DNA from: Dehalococcoidia bacterium | GTDB lineage: Bacteria > Chloroflexota > Dehalococcoidia > UBA3495 | Assembly (NCBI GenBank): GCA_030753265.1 | Contig: JASMCQ010000093.1 | Coordinates: forward strand, 1 to 46,868 | DNA: 46,868 nucleotides | Direction: 5' to 3' | Shown here: positions 9,566 through 20,502 of the stretch, piece after piece | Layout: every line of letters begins with the position of its first letter | How positions within the stretch are numbered: position 1 is the stretch's first letter | Made by a program: the position numbers and the translations under genes | Notes under the pieces: generated by a model | Told to the model about the DNA's origin: nothing | Seen by the model: only the letters and a program-made list of their open reading frames with translations | Database searches by the model: none

Positions 9566-10117
9566 TCAACGACTCGTGGCCGAAGTTCTCCACTCACTCT
9601 CAAGCAGTCCGTAGAGCAGGGTATCCCACCAGCGCCCTTTGAAGTGCTCATTCTCTCGCAACCGGCCTTCCGGCCGCAGTCCCACCCGCTCCAGCACCCT
9701 CGCGGAGGCAGCGTTGTCGGCGATGCACCAAGACGAGATGCGGTGTAGTCCCAACTCCCGGAATCCAAAGTCGACGATAGCCAGAGCGGCCTCCGTGGCA
9801 TATCCTCGGCCCCAGTATTCCGGCGCTAGCTCATAACCGATATCCGCTTCCCAGTCATTTTCAGGTTTACGCCGAATCCCGATATTGCCGATCACCTGCC
9901 CGCCGTCCGGAAAGGTGATTGCGAACTGGAAATTGCGCCGGGGTCGCTCCGTCTGCTGGTCTACAAACAATTTAACGAAGCGCCGCACCTCAGCCTCAGT
10001 GCGGTCGGCCCAAGGGTAGAACTGGAGATAACGCGGATCGCGTTGATAGGCCAGCACGTCGGGCCAGTCATCAGTTACGAAATCGCGGAGGAGAAGTCGC
10101 TCTGTGGCAATGCGCAT
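9566..10117 (-). CDS. GNAT N-acetyltransferase, RimJ/RimL type
   Basis: The 183-residue protein starts with the R-L-x-L-R-D-F strand typical of the RimJ/RimL branch and has the acetyl-CoA pyrophosphate-binding motif Y-W-G-R-G-Y-A-T-E-A near residues 112-121. A N-x-A-S-x-R-V-L-E-R-V-G-L block follows. Such enzymes acetylate the N-terminus of a ribosomal protein, or a small molecule or antibiotic; the substrate cannot be read from sequence. It is monocistronic, with its stop about 190 bases from sufB and the suf promoter in between. The 10118-10404 gap upstream holds nothing I recognise. Confidence 0.85.
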   Translation of the reverse strand: MRIATERLLLRDFVTDDWPDVLAYQRDPRYLQFYPWADRTEAEVRRFVKLFVDQQTERPRRNFQFAITFPDGGQVIGNIGIRRKPENDWEADIGYELAPEYWGRGYATEAALAIVDFGFRELGLHRISSWCIADNAASARVLERVGLRPEGRLRENEHFKGRWWDTLLYGLLESEWRTSATSR

Positions 10118-10404
10118 AGCAGTTGGTTACACGAGCCCCAATTGATAGCCTCTGGCCCTCTTGTTCCCGATCAATGCCGGACAACCGATCAGCCTGCCGG
10201 TGTTACTCGTTGCAAGCGTGCAGTTCTCCAGCGACTCCTCAATTTGTCCTCGCGTAACCAGTACGTCAGGTGGCTTCGCACTTGCCTCCTGGTTTAGATG
10301 CGATTGGTCTACCCGGTGTGGCCCAAGCTTGATCGCGGCACGTCACGCCGTTTGACTCCAAAGACACCGGGAGAGTATAACATCCTGCAAAGGGGGCGGA
10401 CGGA

Positions 10405-11202
10405 ATGGCACTCAGCTACCTCCTCGGCGATTGCCACACCCACCTGGACCAGTACGCCGCCGCGGAAATCCCGGAAATCCTGGAGCGGGCCGGTGAGGCC
10501 GGTGTCGGCTTCGCGGTCTGCGCCGGGACCACGGTGGAGTCCTCGCGGGCCTGCGTCCGGATGTCCGAGCAGTACGACGCGCTCTACGCCGGGGTCGGCA
10601 TCCACCCGATGCAGGCCGACCAGCCCATCGATGAGGCCGTCTACGCTCAGCTCGAGGAGTTGGCCAAGGGGAGCCCGAGGGTGGTGTGCATCAGCGAGAT
10701 TGGGTTGGACTTCCTGCCCACTTCTCCCAGCCACGATATTCAGTTCCAGGCGTTCCGGCAGCAGATTCGCCTGGCCCTCAGCCTCAAGCTGCCCATAATC
10801 TTCCACTCGCGGGAGTCCCATCCGGAGGTGCTGCGGACGTTGCGGGAGGAGGGAGCCGGAGAAGTGGGCGGCGCGATGCACTACTTCCAGGGAGACGAGG
10901 CCACGGCGCGGGAGGCCATCGACGTTGGTTTCTACATCTCTCTGGCCCGGCCGCTGCTCCGCCTGCCCGAGTTGCAGGAGGCGGCCAAGGCATTACCGCT
11001 GGAGAACATCGTCCTGGAGACCGACGCGGCTCCCCAGCCGTTCAAGAAGTACCGGAGCAACTGGACCGAGCCCCGCCACACTCAGGATGTCGCCCGGTGC
11101 CTCGCCGAGTTGAAGGGGATAACGTTGGAAGAGGTGGCCGAGGCCACCACCCGGAACCTGACCAGGCTGCTGGGACTGGAACACCTGGCCGGGCCCAGAT
11201 AG
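10405..11202 (+). CDS. tatD: TatD-family metal-dependent hydrolase
   Basis: The 265-residue TIM-barrel protein has the TatD metal ligands in order: H11-T-H13 in C-H-T-H-L-D, a G-I-H-P motif near 65-68, E98 in E-I-G-L-D-F, H134 in F-H-S-R, H159, and D207 in L-E-T-D-A-A-P. TatD proteins are Mg-dependent DNases/hydrolases used in DNA repair and turnover. The start at 10405 follows a GGGGGCGGACGG purine-rich stretch. The LysR gene begins only 19 bases downstream, so the two may be co-transcribed. Confidence 0.9.
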   Translation: MALSYLLGDCHTHLDQYAAAEIPEILERAGEAGVGFAVCAGTTVESSRACVRMSEQYDALYAGVGIHPMQADQPIDEAVYAQLEELAKGSPRVVCISEIGLDFLPTSPSHDIQFQAFRQQIRLALSLKLPIIFHSRESHPEVLRTLREEGAGEVGGAMHYFQGDEATAREAIDVGFYISLARPLLRLPELQEAAKALPLENIVLETDAAPQPFKKYRSNWTEPRHTQDVARCLAELKGITLEEVAEATTRNLTRLLGLEHLAGPR

Positions 11203-11221
11203 CGGGTGATGGCAGGCCCTG

Positions 11222-12193
11222 GTGATGGCAGACTCTAATGAAGAGCGGACGTCCCGGTTGGAGAGTGGAAGCCAGCCTCCCCCGGTCAACTTCCATCAGC
11301 TATACATCTTCCACGCGGTAGCCTCCCACCTCAGCTTTTCCCGGGCCGCGAAGGCCCTTGGAATCACCCAACCGGCGGTATCCATCCAGATTCACGAGCT
11401 GGAGAAGTCTCTGGGGGTGACCCTGTTCCACCGGCAGCCCAGGGGCCTGCGGATTACCGAAGTGGGCGAGACTGTTTTGGCCTACTCCCAGCAGATATTC
11501 TCCCTGTCCCAGAAGCTCACGGAGACGGTGCGGGAGATTCAAGACCTGACAACGGGCCATCTGACGCTGGGGGCCAGCACCACGCCGGGAGAGTTCGTGC
11601 TGCCGGTGGCCGTGGGCCGGTTCCGCCAGCTCTACCCCGGCATCCGGGTCAAGCTGGTCATCGCCAACACCCGGATCATCATCCAGCGCCTGTTGAATCG
11701 CGAGATAGACCTGGGCATGGTCGGCGACCGGCCCCAGAACCGTTCCGGCGAACTGGAAATGGCCAACTACCTAGACGATGAAATCGTTCTGGTGGCCGCA
11801 CCCACTCACCCATTGGCCCGCCACCGGACGGTGACACCGGATCAGGTGGCCGCCGAGGGATTGATCGTCCGGGAGGAAGGATCGGCAACCCGCCGGTCCG
11901 CGGAGAGGCACTTCAAGAGTCTCGGAGTGTCTCCTCAGGTAGTCCTGGAACTGGGCAGCAATCAGGCGGTGAAGCAAGCCGCGGCCGCCGGAGGGGGAGT
12001 TGGGGTAATCTCCCGCTTGGGAATTGCCGCCGAGGTCAAAGCCGGAATGCTGGTTGTGCTGAATGTGGCCGGCTGGGACTGCCGCCGCTCTCTCATTCTG
12101 GTCCATCCCAAGGACCGGTACCTGTCGCCGGCGCAGAAAGCCTTCCGCCACTTCCTGCTCACCGAGCACCCCGGGCCGGCCATCGAGGACTGA
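11222..12193 (+). CDS. LysR-family transcriptional regulator
   Basis: The 323-residue protein has an N-terminal winged helix-turn-helix at about residues 20-80, with the classic segments F-S-R-A-A-K-A-L-G-I-T-Q-P-A-V-S and L-E-K-S-L-G-V-x-L-F-x-R. A two-lobed LysR substrate-binding domain follows from about 105. The HTH is CysB/CbbR-like. GTG 11222 and ATG 11225 are adjacent possible starts, so the N-terminus is uncertain by one residue. LysR genes often regulate a divergent neighbour, but here the upstream gene is tatD in the same direction, so its target is not evident. Confidence 0.9.
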   Translation: MMADSNEERTSRLESGSQPPPVNFHQLYIFHAVASHLSFSRAAKALGITQPAVSIQIHELEKSLGVTLFHRQPRGLRITEVGETVLAYSQQIFSLSQKLTETVREIQDLTTGHLTLGASTTPGEFVLPVAVGRFRQLYPGIRVKLVIANTRIIIQRLLNREIDLGMVGDRPQNRSGELEMANYLDDEIVLVAAPTHPLARHRTVTPDQVAAEGLIVREEGSATRRSAERHFKSLGVSPQVVLELGSNQAVKQAAAAGGGVGVISRLGIAAEVKAGMLVVLNVAGWDCRRSLILVHPKDRYLSPAQKAFRHFLLTEHPGPAIED

Positions 12194-12254
12194 GGCGCCG
12201 TCCCGTAAATAGCTCAACATCGGCACGGTGGTGCGGCCTTCCCTCCCGCCGATT

Positions 12255-12303
12255 CGTCATCCCGGCGGAGGCCGGAATCCAGAGAAGCCCCGCCGGGATG
12301 ACG
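12255..12303. repeat. Inverted repeat of the GTCATCCCGGCGG type
   Basis: A perfect 14-base inverted repeat, CGTCATCCCGGCGG at 12255-12268 and its complement at 12290-12303, encloses a 21-base loop. This resembles the CGTCATTCCCGCGAA-type palindromes dispersed in many bacterial genomes. It lies in the 453-base gap between the LysR and DUF1802 genes. Confidence 0.65.
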
Positions 12304-12442
12304 GGCCGCGTATAGGAGCGGCCACTAGACGCTAGACTTCGGCTCCCCGCCCTGCCGCGCACGAAACTTTTTCGGCCCACAGCTGCAACGGCCATCGCAC
12401 CGGCGGCCAAATGCCAAGGGAGCTACGGTGGGCCCCCACATG

Positions 12443-12477
12443 AATCACCCTTTGTAAAGGGGGACTCAGGGGGATTT
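12443..12477. repeat. CCCTTTGTAAAGGGGGA...GGGGGATTT palindromic repeat, partial copy
   Basis: CCCTTT-gt-AAAGGG forms the core and is followed by GGACTCAGGGGGATTT. The same organisation is found at 43481-43527 and, degenerate, inside fdhA at about 33168-33218. This copy has lost the left outer arm. The remainder of 12194-12646 shows no gene. Confidence 0.6.
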
Positions 12478-12646
12478 CCTCGTCTCATACCCGGCCAAGG
12501 TGAGGCCCCGAGTCCATGGGCACCCGCCTTCGCGATAGTCATTAGCTGGTAATACCGGCGTCAGACCAAAGATTGAGACTAACCCGAGACGATGATACCA
12601 TTAGAAATACCCTCGTACAGAAACTTCCCTTCGGGAGATTAGATAT

Positions 12647-13237
12647 ATGTCACCGGAACAACACCTAATTGCCCTCAAAGAGTGGGCGGTCACGGTTCAG
12701 GCCCTTGCCCAGGGCCGGCAGATATTGCTATTGCGCAAGGGCGGCATACGGGAGCCGGGCAAGGACTTTCGGGTGGACCATACCGAGTTTCTGCTCTACC
12801 CAACCTACGAGCACCAGCGAGAGGACCTGCTGAAAGACGGATACCAATCGGCGTTACTCGGCCTCCTTGAGGAGCCCCGTCCGGAGGGGCAAATCACCTT
12901 CTCCCATTGGGCCAAGGTAGAGGAAGTCATCGAGCTATCCCAACAGGAGAAGGTCTACGATCTATCGCCCCATCACATCTGGACCAACGCCTACGCCCAG
13001 TCCCGGCTCCACTGGAAGCCGAAATTGCCCCTGGCGTTGATGCTGCTTCGCGTGTACCAACTGGAGAAGCCGGTCGACGTTCCGGCGCTGCCCGAGTACC
13101 GGGGGTGCACGTCCTGGATAGAGATACTGGACCGGGTGCCCATGGGCAGCCTGCGTCCGGTGCTCTCGGACCAGGATTTCCGTCGCCAGGTGGATGATAT
13201 CAAGAACTGCTTGGGACTGGCCCTCTCCTCCGCCTAG
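12647..13237 (+). CDS. DUF1802 family protein
   Basis: The 196-residue soluble protein matches DUF1802. It has an N-terminal A-L-K-E-W-A-V-x-V-Q-A-L-A-Q-G-R-Q block, the L-R-K-G-G-I-R-E motif (residues 28-35), and H-x-E-F-L-L-Y-P-T at about 46-54, followed by an H-x-x-W region near 105. The family occurs mainly in cyanobacteria and Chloroflexota and has no established function. ATG 12647 is preceded by a weak purine stretch. It is monocistronic between repeat-containing gaps. Confidence 0.8.
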   Translation: MSPEQHLIALKEWAVTVQALAQGRQILLLRKGGIREPGKDFRVDHTEFLLYPTYEHQREDLLKDGYQSALLGLLEEPRPEGQITFSHWAKVEEVIELSQQEKVYDLSPHHIWTNAYAQSRLHWKPKLPLALMLLRVYQLEKPVDVPALPEYRGCTSWIEILDRVPMGSLRPVLSDQDFRRQVDDIKNCLGLALSSA

Positions 13238-13381
13238 GGGCCAGGGAGCGCAGGGTCCGACGGCGAATCCTCTTCCAGCATCTCTCTTCTAACGTGCGTT
13301 GTACGGGGACCGCTCGTGCCGCGTCGCGGGGAGGAGAATTACCTTCCTAACCAATCCAGCGATGATGGTGAAACATAGGCT

Positions 13382-14389
13382 ATGAAGTACCGGCAACTGC
13401 CCCGCACCGAGCTACTGCTGCCCGAGGTGGGTTTTGGCGTTTGGACCGTGGCTACCGACTGGTGGGGCCGGATGTCCGAGGAACAACGGGCCGCCCTGCT
13501 GGAAAACGCCCTGGAGCTTGGAGTTACCTTTTTCGACACCGCCGACACCTACGGCGAAGGCTACGGCGAAGAGATCCTGGCCAAGGTGCTGGGCCATCGC
13601 CGCCAGGAACTGGTCCTCTCCACCAAGTTCGGGTACGACTTTTACGACAAGACTGTGACCCGGGAGGGACACCAGGAGCGCCCTCAGAAGTTCGACCGGG
13701 AGTTCGTGATCTTCGCCTGCGAGCAGAGCCTGCGCCGTCTCCGCACCGACTACATCGACCTCTACCAGATCCACAATCCAAAGAACACCATCCTGGACCG
13801 GGACGAGCTATTCGAAACCCTGGAGCAATTGCAGTCCGAGGGCAAAATCCGATACTACGGCGTCGCCCTAGGTCCGGACATCGGCTGGTTCGAAGAGGGC
13901 GAGACCGCGATGCGCCGGCGGCACGTGGACAGCGCGCAGATAATATATAGCATCCTGGAGCAGGAGCCGGCGCGAGACTTCTTCCCCATCGCCGCGGAAG
14001 AGCAGGTGGGTTTGCTCTCACGGGTCCCCCACGCGTCGGAGGTGCTCACGGGCCGCTACGTGGAGCCGCCCACTTTCGAGGCGAGTGACCACCGGTCTCT
14101 CCGCCGCGTGGAGTGGATGAGGCAGGCCCTACAAAGGCTGGAGACGGTGAAGTTCCTGGCCCACGAGGACATGGACCGGACCATGGGCCAGGCAGCCATC
14201 AAGTTCTGTCTGGCTCAGCCAACCATCACCTCGGTGCTTCCCAACTTCACCAACCTGGAAGAGCTTCGGGAGTACACCGCCGCGCCGGATGTCCTCGATC
14301 TGAGCCGGGAAGAGATTTCGCGGCTGGAGGATCTGTGGCGGACCGGCTTCACTATGGAAGAGCCAACGCCTGAATTCCGGGAAATCTAA
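13382..14389 (+). CDS. Aldo/keto reductase
   Basis: The 335-residue (alpha/beta)8 NADPH-dependent oxidoreductase carries the full catalytic tetrad: D52 and Y57 in F-D-T-A-D-T-Y-G, K82 in S-T-K-F-G, and H131 in Q-I-H-N. The C-terminal half has the L-A-Q-P-T-I-T-S-V-L-P block that precedes the NADP phosphate-binding segment. It resembles the YghZ/Tas-type bacterial AKRs. No substrate can be assigned, and no partner genes adjoin. There is no strong RBS right before the ATG. Confidence 0.88.
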   Translation: MKYRQLPRTELLLPEVGFGVWTVATDWWGRMSEEQRAALLENALELGVTFFDTADTYGEGYGEEILAKVLGHRRQELVLSTKFGYDFYDKTVTREGHQERPQKFDREFVIFACEQSLRRLRTDYIDLYQIHNPKNTILDRDELFETLEQLQSEGKIRYYGVALGPDIGWFEEGETAMRRRHVDSAQIIYSILEQEPARDFFPIAAEEQVGLLSRVPHASEVLTGRYVEPPTFEASDHRSLRRVEWMRQALQRLETVKFLAHEDMDRTMGQAAIKFCLAQPTITSVLPNFTNLEELREYTAAPDVLDLSREEISRLEDLWRTGFTMEEPTPEFREI

Positions 14390-14916
14390 ACCCCCGGCCC
14401 TCTTGAGCGCTGGCACCCCAAAATGCTACCTTAGTCACATATCCGGCCGCGATGGATGGGCCGTAGCGGTTAGTGTAGAATGTTTGCGCGTCGCCATGAC
14501 GGGTGACATCGACATGTAGGAACCGGTCGCTCCGCCGTAGTCGGACGAATGTCACCCTGAGTTTCCACGGGCCGGGACCAATCCGGCCCAAAGGTTCACA
14601 GCTTCGAAGGCTGCTGGGGCAAGGATGAGCGTGAGCGGCGGGGCCAAGCTTTCCGCCCCACACCGGATACCCGGTCTCCCGCCTCTGATTGGCTCAGGGG
14701 CGCCGTTAGCCCGCATTGCAACTTCCGCCGGTCTATCAATTCAACACTGGGACGGGGTACACTGCGACGGCGAGCGGCCATCCGATCGGCTGCCGCGCTT
14801 TGCCGGGGCAAGAAAGATCGCAACACCAGGTAATCAATCATTAACTAGACGAGCCCCTGGGCATATCGCTGGGATTCCGCCCCAATTGCCCATGGACACC
14901 AGGGAAGGAGCAGGCA
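14390..14916. other. 527-base intergenic region upstream of ppdK
   Basis: No ORF with protein-like composition, tRNA or obvious terminator was found on either strand. The last bases carry the ppdK RBS (GGGAAGGAG). A regulatory leader is possible but I see no recognisable riboswitch core. Confidence 0.5.
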
Positions 14917-17676
<2,760 letters not shown>

Positions 17677-17715
17677 GGTGACTGGGTACCCTACCCGGCA
17701 TCAAGGCGCCGTGAC

Positions 17716-17937
17716 CTACCGGAAAAAACCTCTATAGAGTTGGCTTACCGCCTCTTTCTCCGTACATCGGTATGAGGTGAGCGTCTCTAGATACTGGTGC
17801 ATGCGAAGATCTCTATCTTCTTCTTCGCGGGGTGTCAAGATGTCCCCGTTCACCAAGATGCGCGTGGCGTAGTCCCGCAAAGCTGTCAGGTGTTGGGCCG
17901 TCAACTCTTTGCGATCCGCCGACGTTGCGATAACCAT
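17716..17937 (-). CDS. Small hypothetical protein
   Basis: A 73-residue, charged, mostly helical protein starts at an ATG at 17937, preceded by a very strong Shine-Dalgarno (GGAGGGAGGGG). That is the main reason I accept it. It contains a D-E/E-E-D-R-D-rich middle and no cysteines or membrane segment. I do not recognise a family. It converges on ppdK with a 39-base gap. It could be a small regulatory or DNA-binding protein, but nothing in the sequence decides this. Confidence 0.5.
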   Translation of the reverse strand: MVIATSADRKELTAQHLTALRDYATRILVNGDILTPREEEDRDLRMHQYLETLTSYRCTEKEAVSQLYRGFFR

Positions 17938-18292
17938 GGTGCCCCTCCCTCCGTGGTGCTCTCGCTCGGAATGCCTCCGGTTCCCCTATTAACACCTTAC
18001 CCTCGCGCACCGTTGCCAAAGTAGTGGGAAACCTAACAATTCCTTTGGGACTTTCTCCCTTGATTGGTTCCGCAGGGCAGATGCTGCTCTCTAAATGGCG
18101 CCTTCCCCCAGCTACCATCCGCTCCCCCAGCCGCCGAAGACAGAACACGATAGAGGAAGATTGACCGGTAGGTCCCGCCTTAGCGCCCAGGTGAACCGGC
18201 CGGGTCCGGCGCCGCACAAGAGGGCCTTGCCCCAAAATCGCCATGGAATATGCAATCCCGAGTAGAGCGGGGGTCCGGAGCATGGGTTCCAG

Positions 18293-18362
18293 GTTACCGA
18301 GGAGGAACATCGAACCGGATTCCCCGTCGCCTCGCTCCTCGGGGTAACGGTCTTGAAGCGGA
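18293..18362. repeat. Palindromic repeat related to the 3.9 kb element
   Basis: GTTACC at 18293 and its complement near 18348 bound an imperfect palindrome. The right part (about 18320-18362) aligns base by base with 3911-3954 with roughly nine differences in 44. It lies in the 450-base gap between the small ORF and the nucleoside hydrolase gene; the rest of that gap shows nothing. Confidence 0.5.
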
Positions 18363-18390
18363 TCCGCCTACGGCCGGCCGGTGCACCGCT

Positions 18391-19275
18391 TCAGGTTTGC
18401 CTGGCCCGGTAGCTCAGCTCGAAAAGCTCGCCGAGAATATCGAAGAAGCCCGGTCCGTCCACCGGCCCGGCGACCGCGACCGGCCCATTCGCGGCGATCA
18501 CCCGCGTCTCCCCCCAGCGAGCCGGGTCGGCAATCTCGACGGTCAGGGTCAACTGCTCGCAGGTGGCCAACCGCGGGTCCAGGGCCACCGCCAGGGCCAG
18601 GGGGTCGTAGAACTCGAACCGCTCCCGCAGGGGGTCCCGGTGGAACCAATTGCCAAGGAGTTGAACCGCCAGCCGGCCCAGATGTGAGGAGGTTTTCCTA
18701 CTGCCCAACTCGTCCCTGGTCACGGTAACCTGGCGTGCCGCCCCGAGGTCCACCAAGGTCAACGGAACCCCGGAAGACAAGACCTGATGGGCAGCCATCG
18801 GGTCGCTGTAGAAGTTGAATTCGGCGTTTGGGGTAACGTTCCCCGCCACGTTGACCGCCCCGCCCATGACCACCAGCGAGGCCGCCCGCTCCAGCGCCCC
18901 GGGATGCCGCCGCAGCAGGTGGGCCAGGTTGGTCAGCGGGCCCAACGCCACCAGGGTGATCTGGCCTGGGTAGCTCTGGAGCCGGGCGGCCAGGAAGTTC
19001 GCGGCCCCGGGTTCCACGGGCCTGCCTTGGGGCTCGGGTAGCCGCCGCGAGAGCCCGCCAGGCCCGTGGAAGCGGTAGGCGTAGGAGTAGCGGCCCCGGA
19101 TGGGCCGGGCGGCGCCGCGAGCCACGGGTATTTCCGGCCGGCCGGCGTACTCCAGCAACGCCAACGCGTTCCTGGTGCCGCGGGCCAAGGTGACGTTGCC
19201 GCCCACCGTGGTCAGGCCAAGCAGGTCCACGCTGGGGCAGGCCAGCGCCATTAGTAGTGCGATGGCGTCGTCCAC
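18391..19275 (-). CDS. Inosine-uridine preferring nucleoside hydrolase family protein
   Basis: The protein is an IunH-family nucleoside hydrolase, with V-A-L-G-P-L-T-N-L-A near 130 and the G-G-A-V-x-V-x-G-N-V-T-P-N-A-E-F-N-F block near 165-182. These enzymes cleave the N-glycosidic bond of nucleosides using calcium bound by an N-terminal D-T-D-P-G-V-D-D motif. Here the GTG at 19275 encodes the Val inside that motif. The first half (I-I-D-T-D-P-G) is encoded just upstream in the same open frame, which runs back to a TAG at 19323 and contains no ATG, GTG or TTG. The true protein therefore probably begins upstream, at an ATC or by a frameshift from the overlapping epimerase gene. It is the last gene of the hopanoid cluster. 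Confidence 0.82.
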   Translation of the reverse strand: MDDAIALLMALACPSVDLLGLTTVGGNVTLARGTRNALALLEYAGRPEIPVARGAARPIRGRYSYAYRFHGPGGLSRRLPEPQGRPVEPGAANFLAARLQSYPGQITLVALGPLTNLAHLLRRHPGALERAASLVVMGGAVNVAGNVTPNAEFNFYSDPMAAHQVLSSGVPLTLVDLGAARQVTVTRDELGSRKTSSHLGRLAVQLLGNWFHRDPLRERFEFYDPLALAVALDPRLATCEQLTLTVEIADPARWGETRVIAANGPVAVAGPVDGPGFFDILGELFELSYRARQT

Positions 19276-19295
19276 CCCCGGATCGGTATCGATGA

Positions 19296-20300
19296 TTAAT
19301 TCGATGGGTCGGCCCTTGCTCTAGCCGGTTCTTTGCCAACAACGCGGGAGTTGGCGTAGGCGCTCAAGGCTTCCGAGGAGGTGTGCCAGAACCGGTACCC
19401 GGTCGCCCGGTGCAGACCTCCCGTGTCGAGCACCATCGGATACCGCACCAGGTCCAGTCCGCAGGAGGTGGACTCGCGTTGGATTCCGAGCTTCCAGGTT
19501 AGCTGAACCAGCGGGTAAGCCAGCAACGGCGGCAGACTCACCAGCTTGCTCTTTATCATTTTGGCCATCTCCCGGTAGAACACCACGCCTTCGCCGGCCA
19601 CGTTGAAGACGCCGGGCAAGCCCCGTTCGATGATGATGGTCAGCACTCTGGCCAGGTCATCCTCGTACAGAAATTGAAGGGGGGGGTCGTAATCCAGCAC
19701 CCCCAGCAACCACGGCCGGAAGAAAGCCTTGGTGACGGTATTGGCCGCCGTGGGACCCAGCACAATGCACGGACGGAGGACCGTAACCGTCATCCTTTGA
19801 TGCTCCTGGGCAAACTCGCCGATCATCTGTTCAGCCAGGAATTTGTCGTAACCGTAGGGGAAATCCGGCGCCGGCCGCAGGGGGGCCGCGTCGGTCAAGG
19901 GAATGGGATTGTCCTCGTGAGCCCCGTAAACCGTGTGGGAGCTGAGGTAGATGAAGTGGCGCACCCTGGCCCGCAGGCAGGAATCCAGGACCGCCTTCAG
20001 AGCGTCCAGGTTGGCCTGGCGAATTGAAGCAACTTCACGACGGTTGCGGCCCCGCCTGGAAATGAATGCCAGGTGCACCAGGGTGGTGACCCGGTTGCGG
20101 CGCAGAACATCCTCAATGGACTCCGTAACGTCCTGGCGGTGAACGGTGATGTTGTGGATCGGGAAAGGCAGGGGATTGATATCGATGGCCACGAGCTTGC
20201 GCTGCGCCCCTTCTTCCTCCAGGTTCTGGAGCAGGCTGGTTCCAATGTACCCGGAGGCGCCGGTGACGGCCACCACCGTGTCCCGTCGATCTTCAGTCAC
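19296..20300 (-). CDS. NAD-dependent epimerase/dehydratase (SDR)
   Basis: The 334-residue extended SDR has the Rossmann motif T-G-A-S-G-Y-I-G at residues 14-21, a catalytic serine region (Y-L-S-S-H-T-V-Y-G) near 117-125, and Y-x-x-x-K as Y-G-Y-D-K near 147-151. It is a nucleotide-sugar or sugar-lipid epimerase/dehydratase type; the substrate is unknown. It starts with GTG at 20300, 202 bases after the squalene synthase gene, and its end overlaps the coding sense of the nucleoside hydrolase. It is not closely similar to the HpnA epimerase of the same cluster. A role in modifying the hopanoid side chain is an inference from position only. Confidence 0.85.
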   Translation of the reverse strand: MTEDRRDTVVAVTGASGYIGTSLLQNLEEEGAQRKLVAIDINPLPFPIHNITVHRQDVTESIEDVLRRNRVTTLVHLAFISRRGRNRREVASIRQANLDALKAVLDSCLRARVRHFIYLSSHTVYGAHEDNPIPLTDAAPLRPAPDFPYGYDKFLAEQMIGEFAQEHQRMTVTVLRPCIVLGPTAANTVTKAFFRPWLLGVLDYDPPLQFLYEDDLARVLTIIIERGLPGVFNVAGEGVVFYREMAKMIKSKLVSLPPLLAYPLVQLTWKLGIQRESTSCGLDLVRYPMVLDTGGLHRATGYRFWHTSSEALSAYANSRVVGKEPARARADPSN

Positions 20301-20502
20301 TGTGGTCTCTCCAGCCCCTCACCCGGCCGGAAGGCCGTCCGGGGTTTCCCGGCGTCCCATACTGAGCCCGGCCGCAATCCGGCACTTCGTCCCAAATAGC
20401 GTGGCCCAAAGAGACTAACTGGGCCTTCTCGAGAAATCAAGCCACCCGGGCGGCAGGCAGGGCGGGCCGGGTATATTTCGAAAAGGACGAGCAAAGACAA
20501 TC

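Noticed and set aside
10196..10208. 13-base match (tgccggtgttact) to the IS3 end region
   Set aside because: It is short and has no further similarity on either side. A chance match of this length is not improbable.
14390..14916. tRNA or riboswitch in the ppdK upstream gap
   Set aside because: I looked for T-arm-like GTTCGA motifs and known riboswitch cores and found none.
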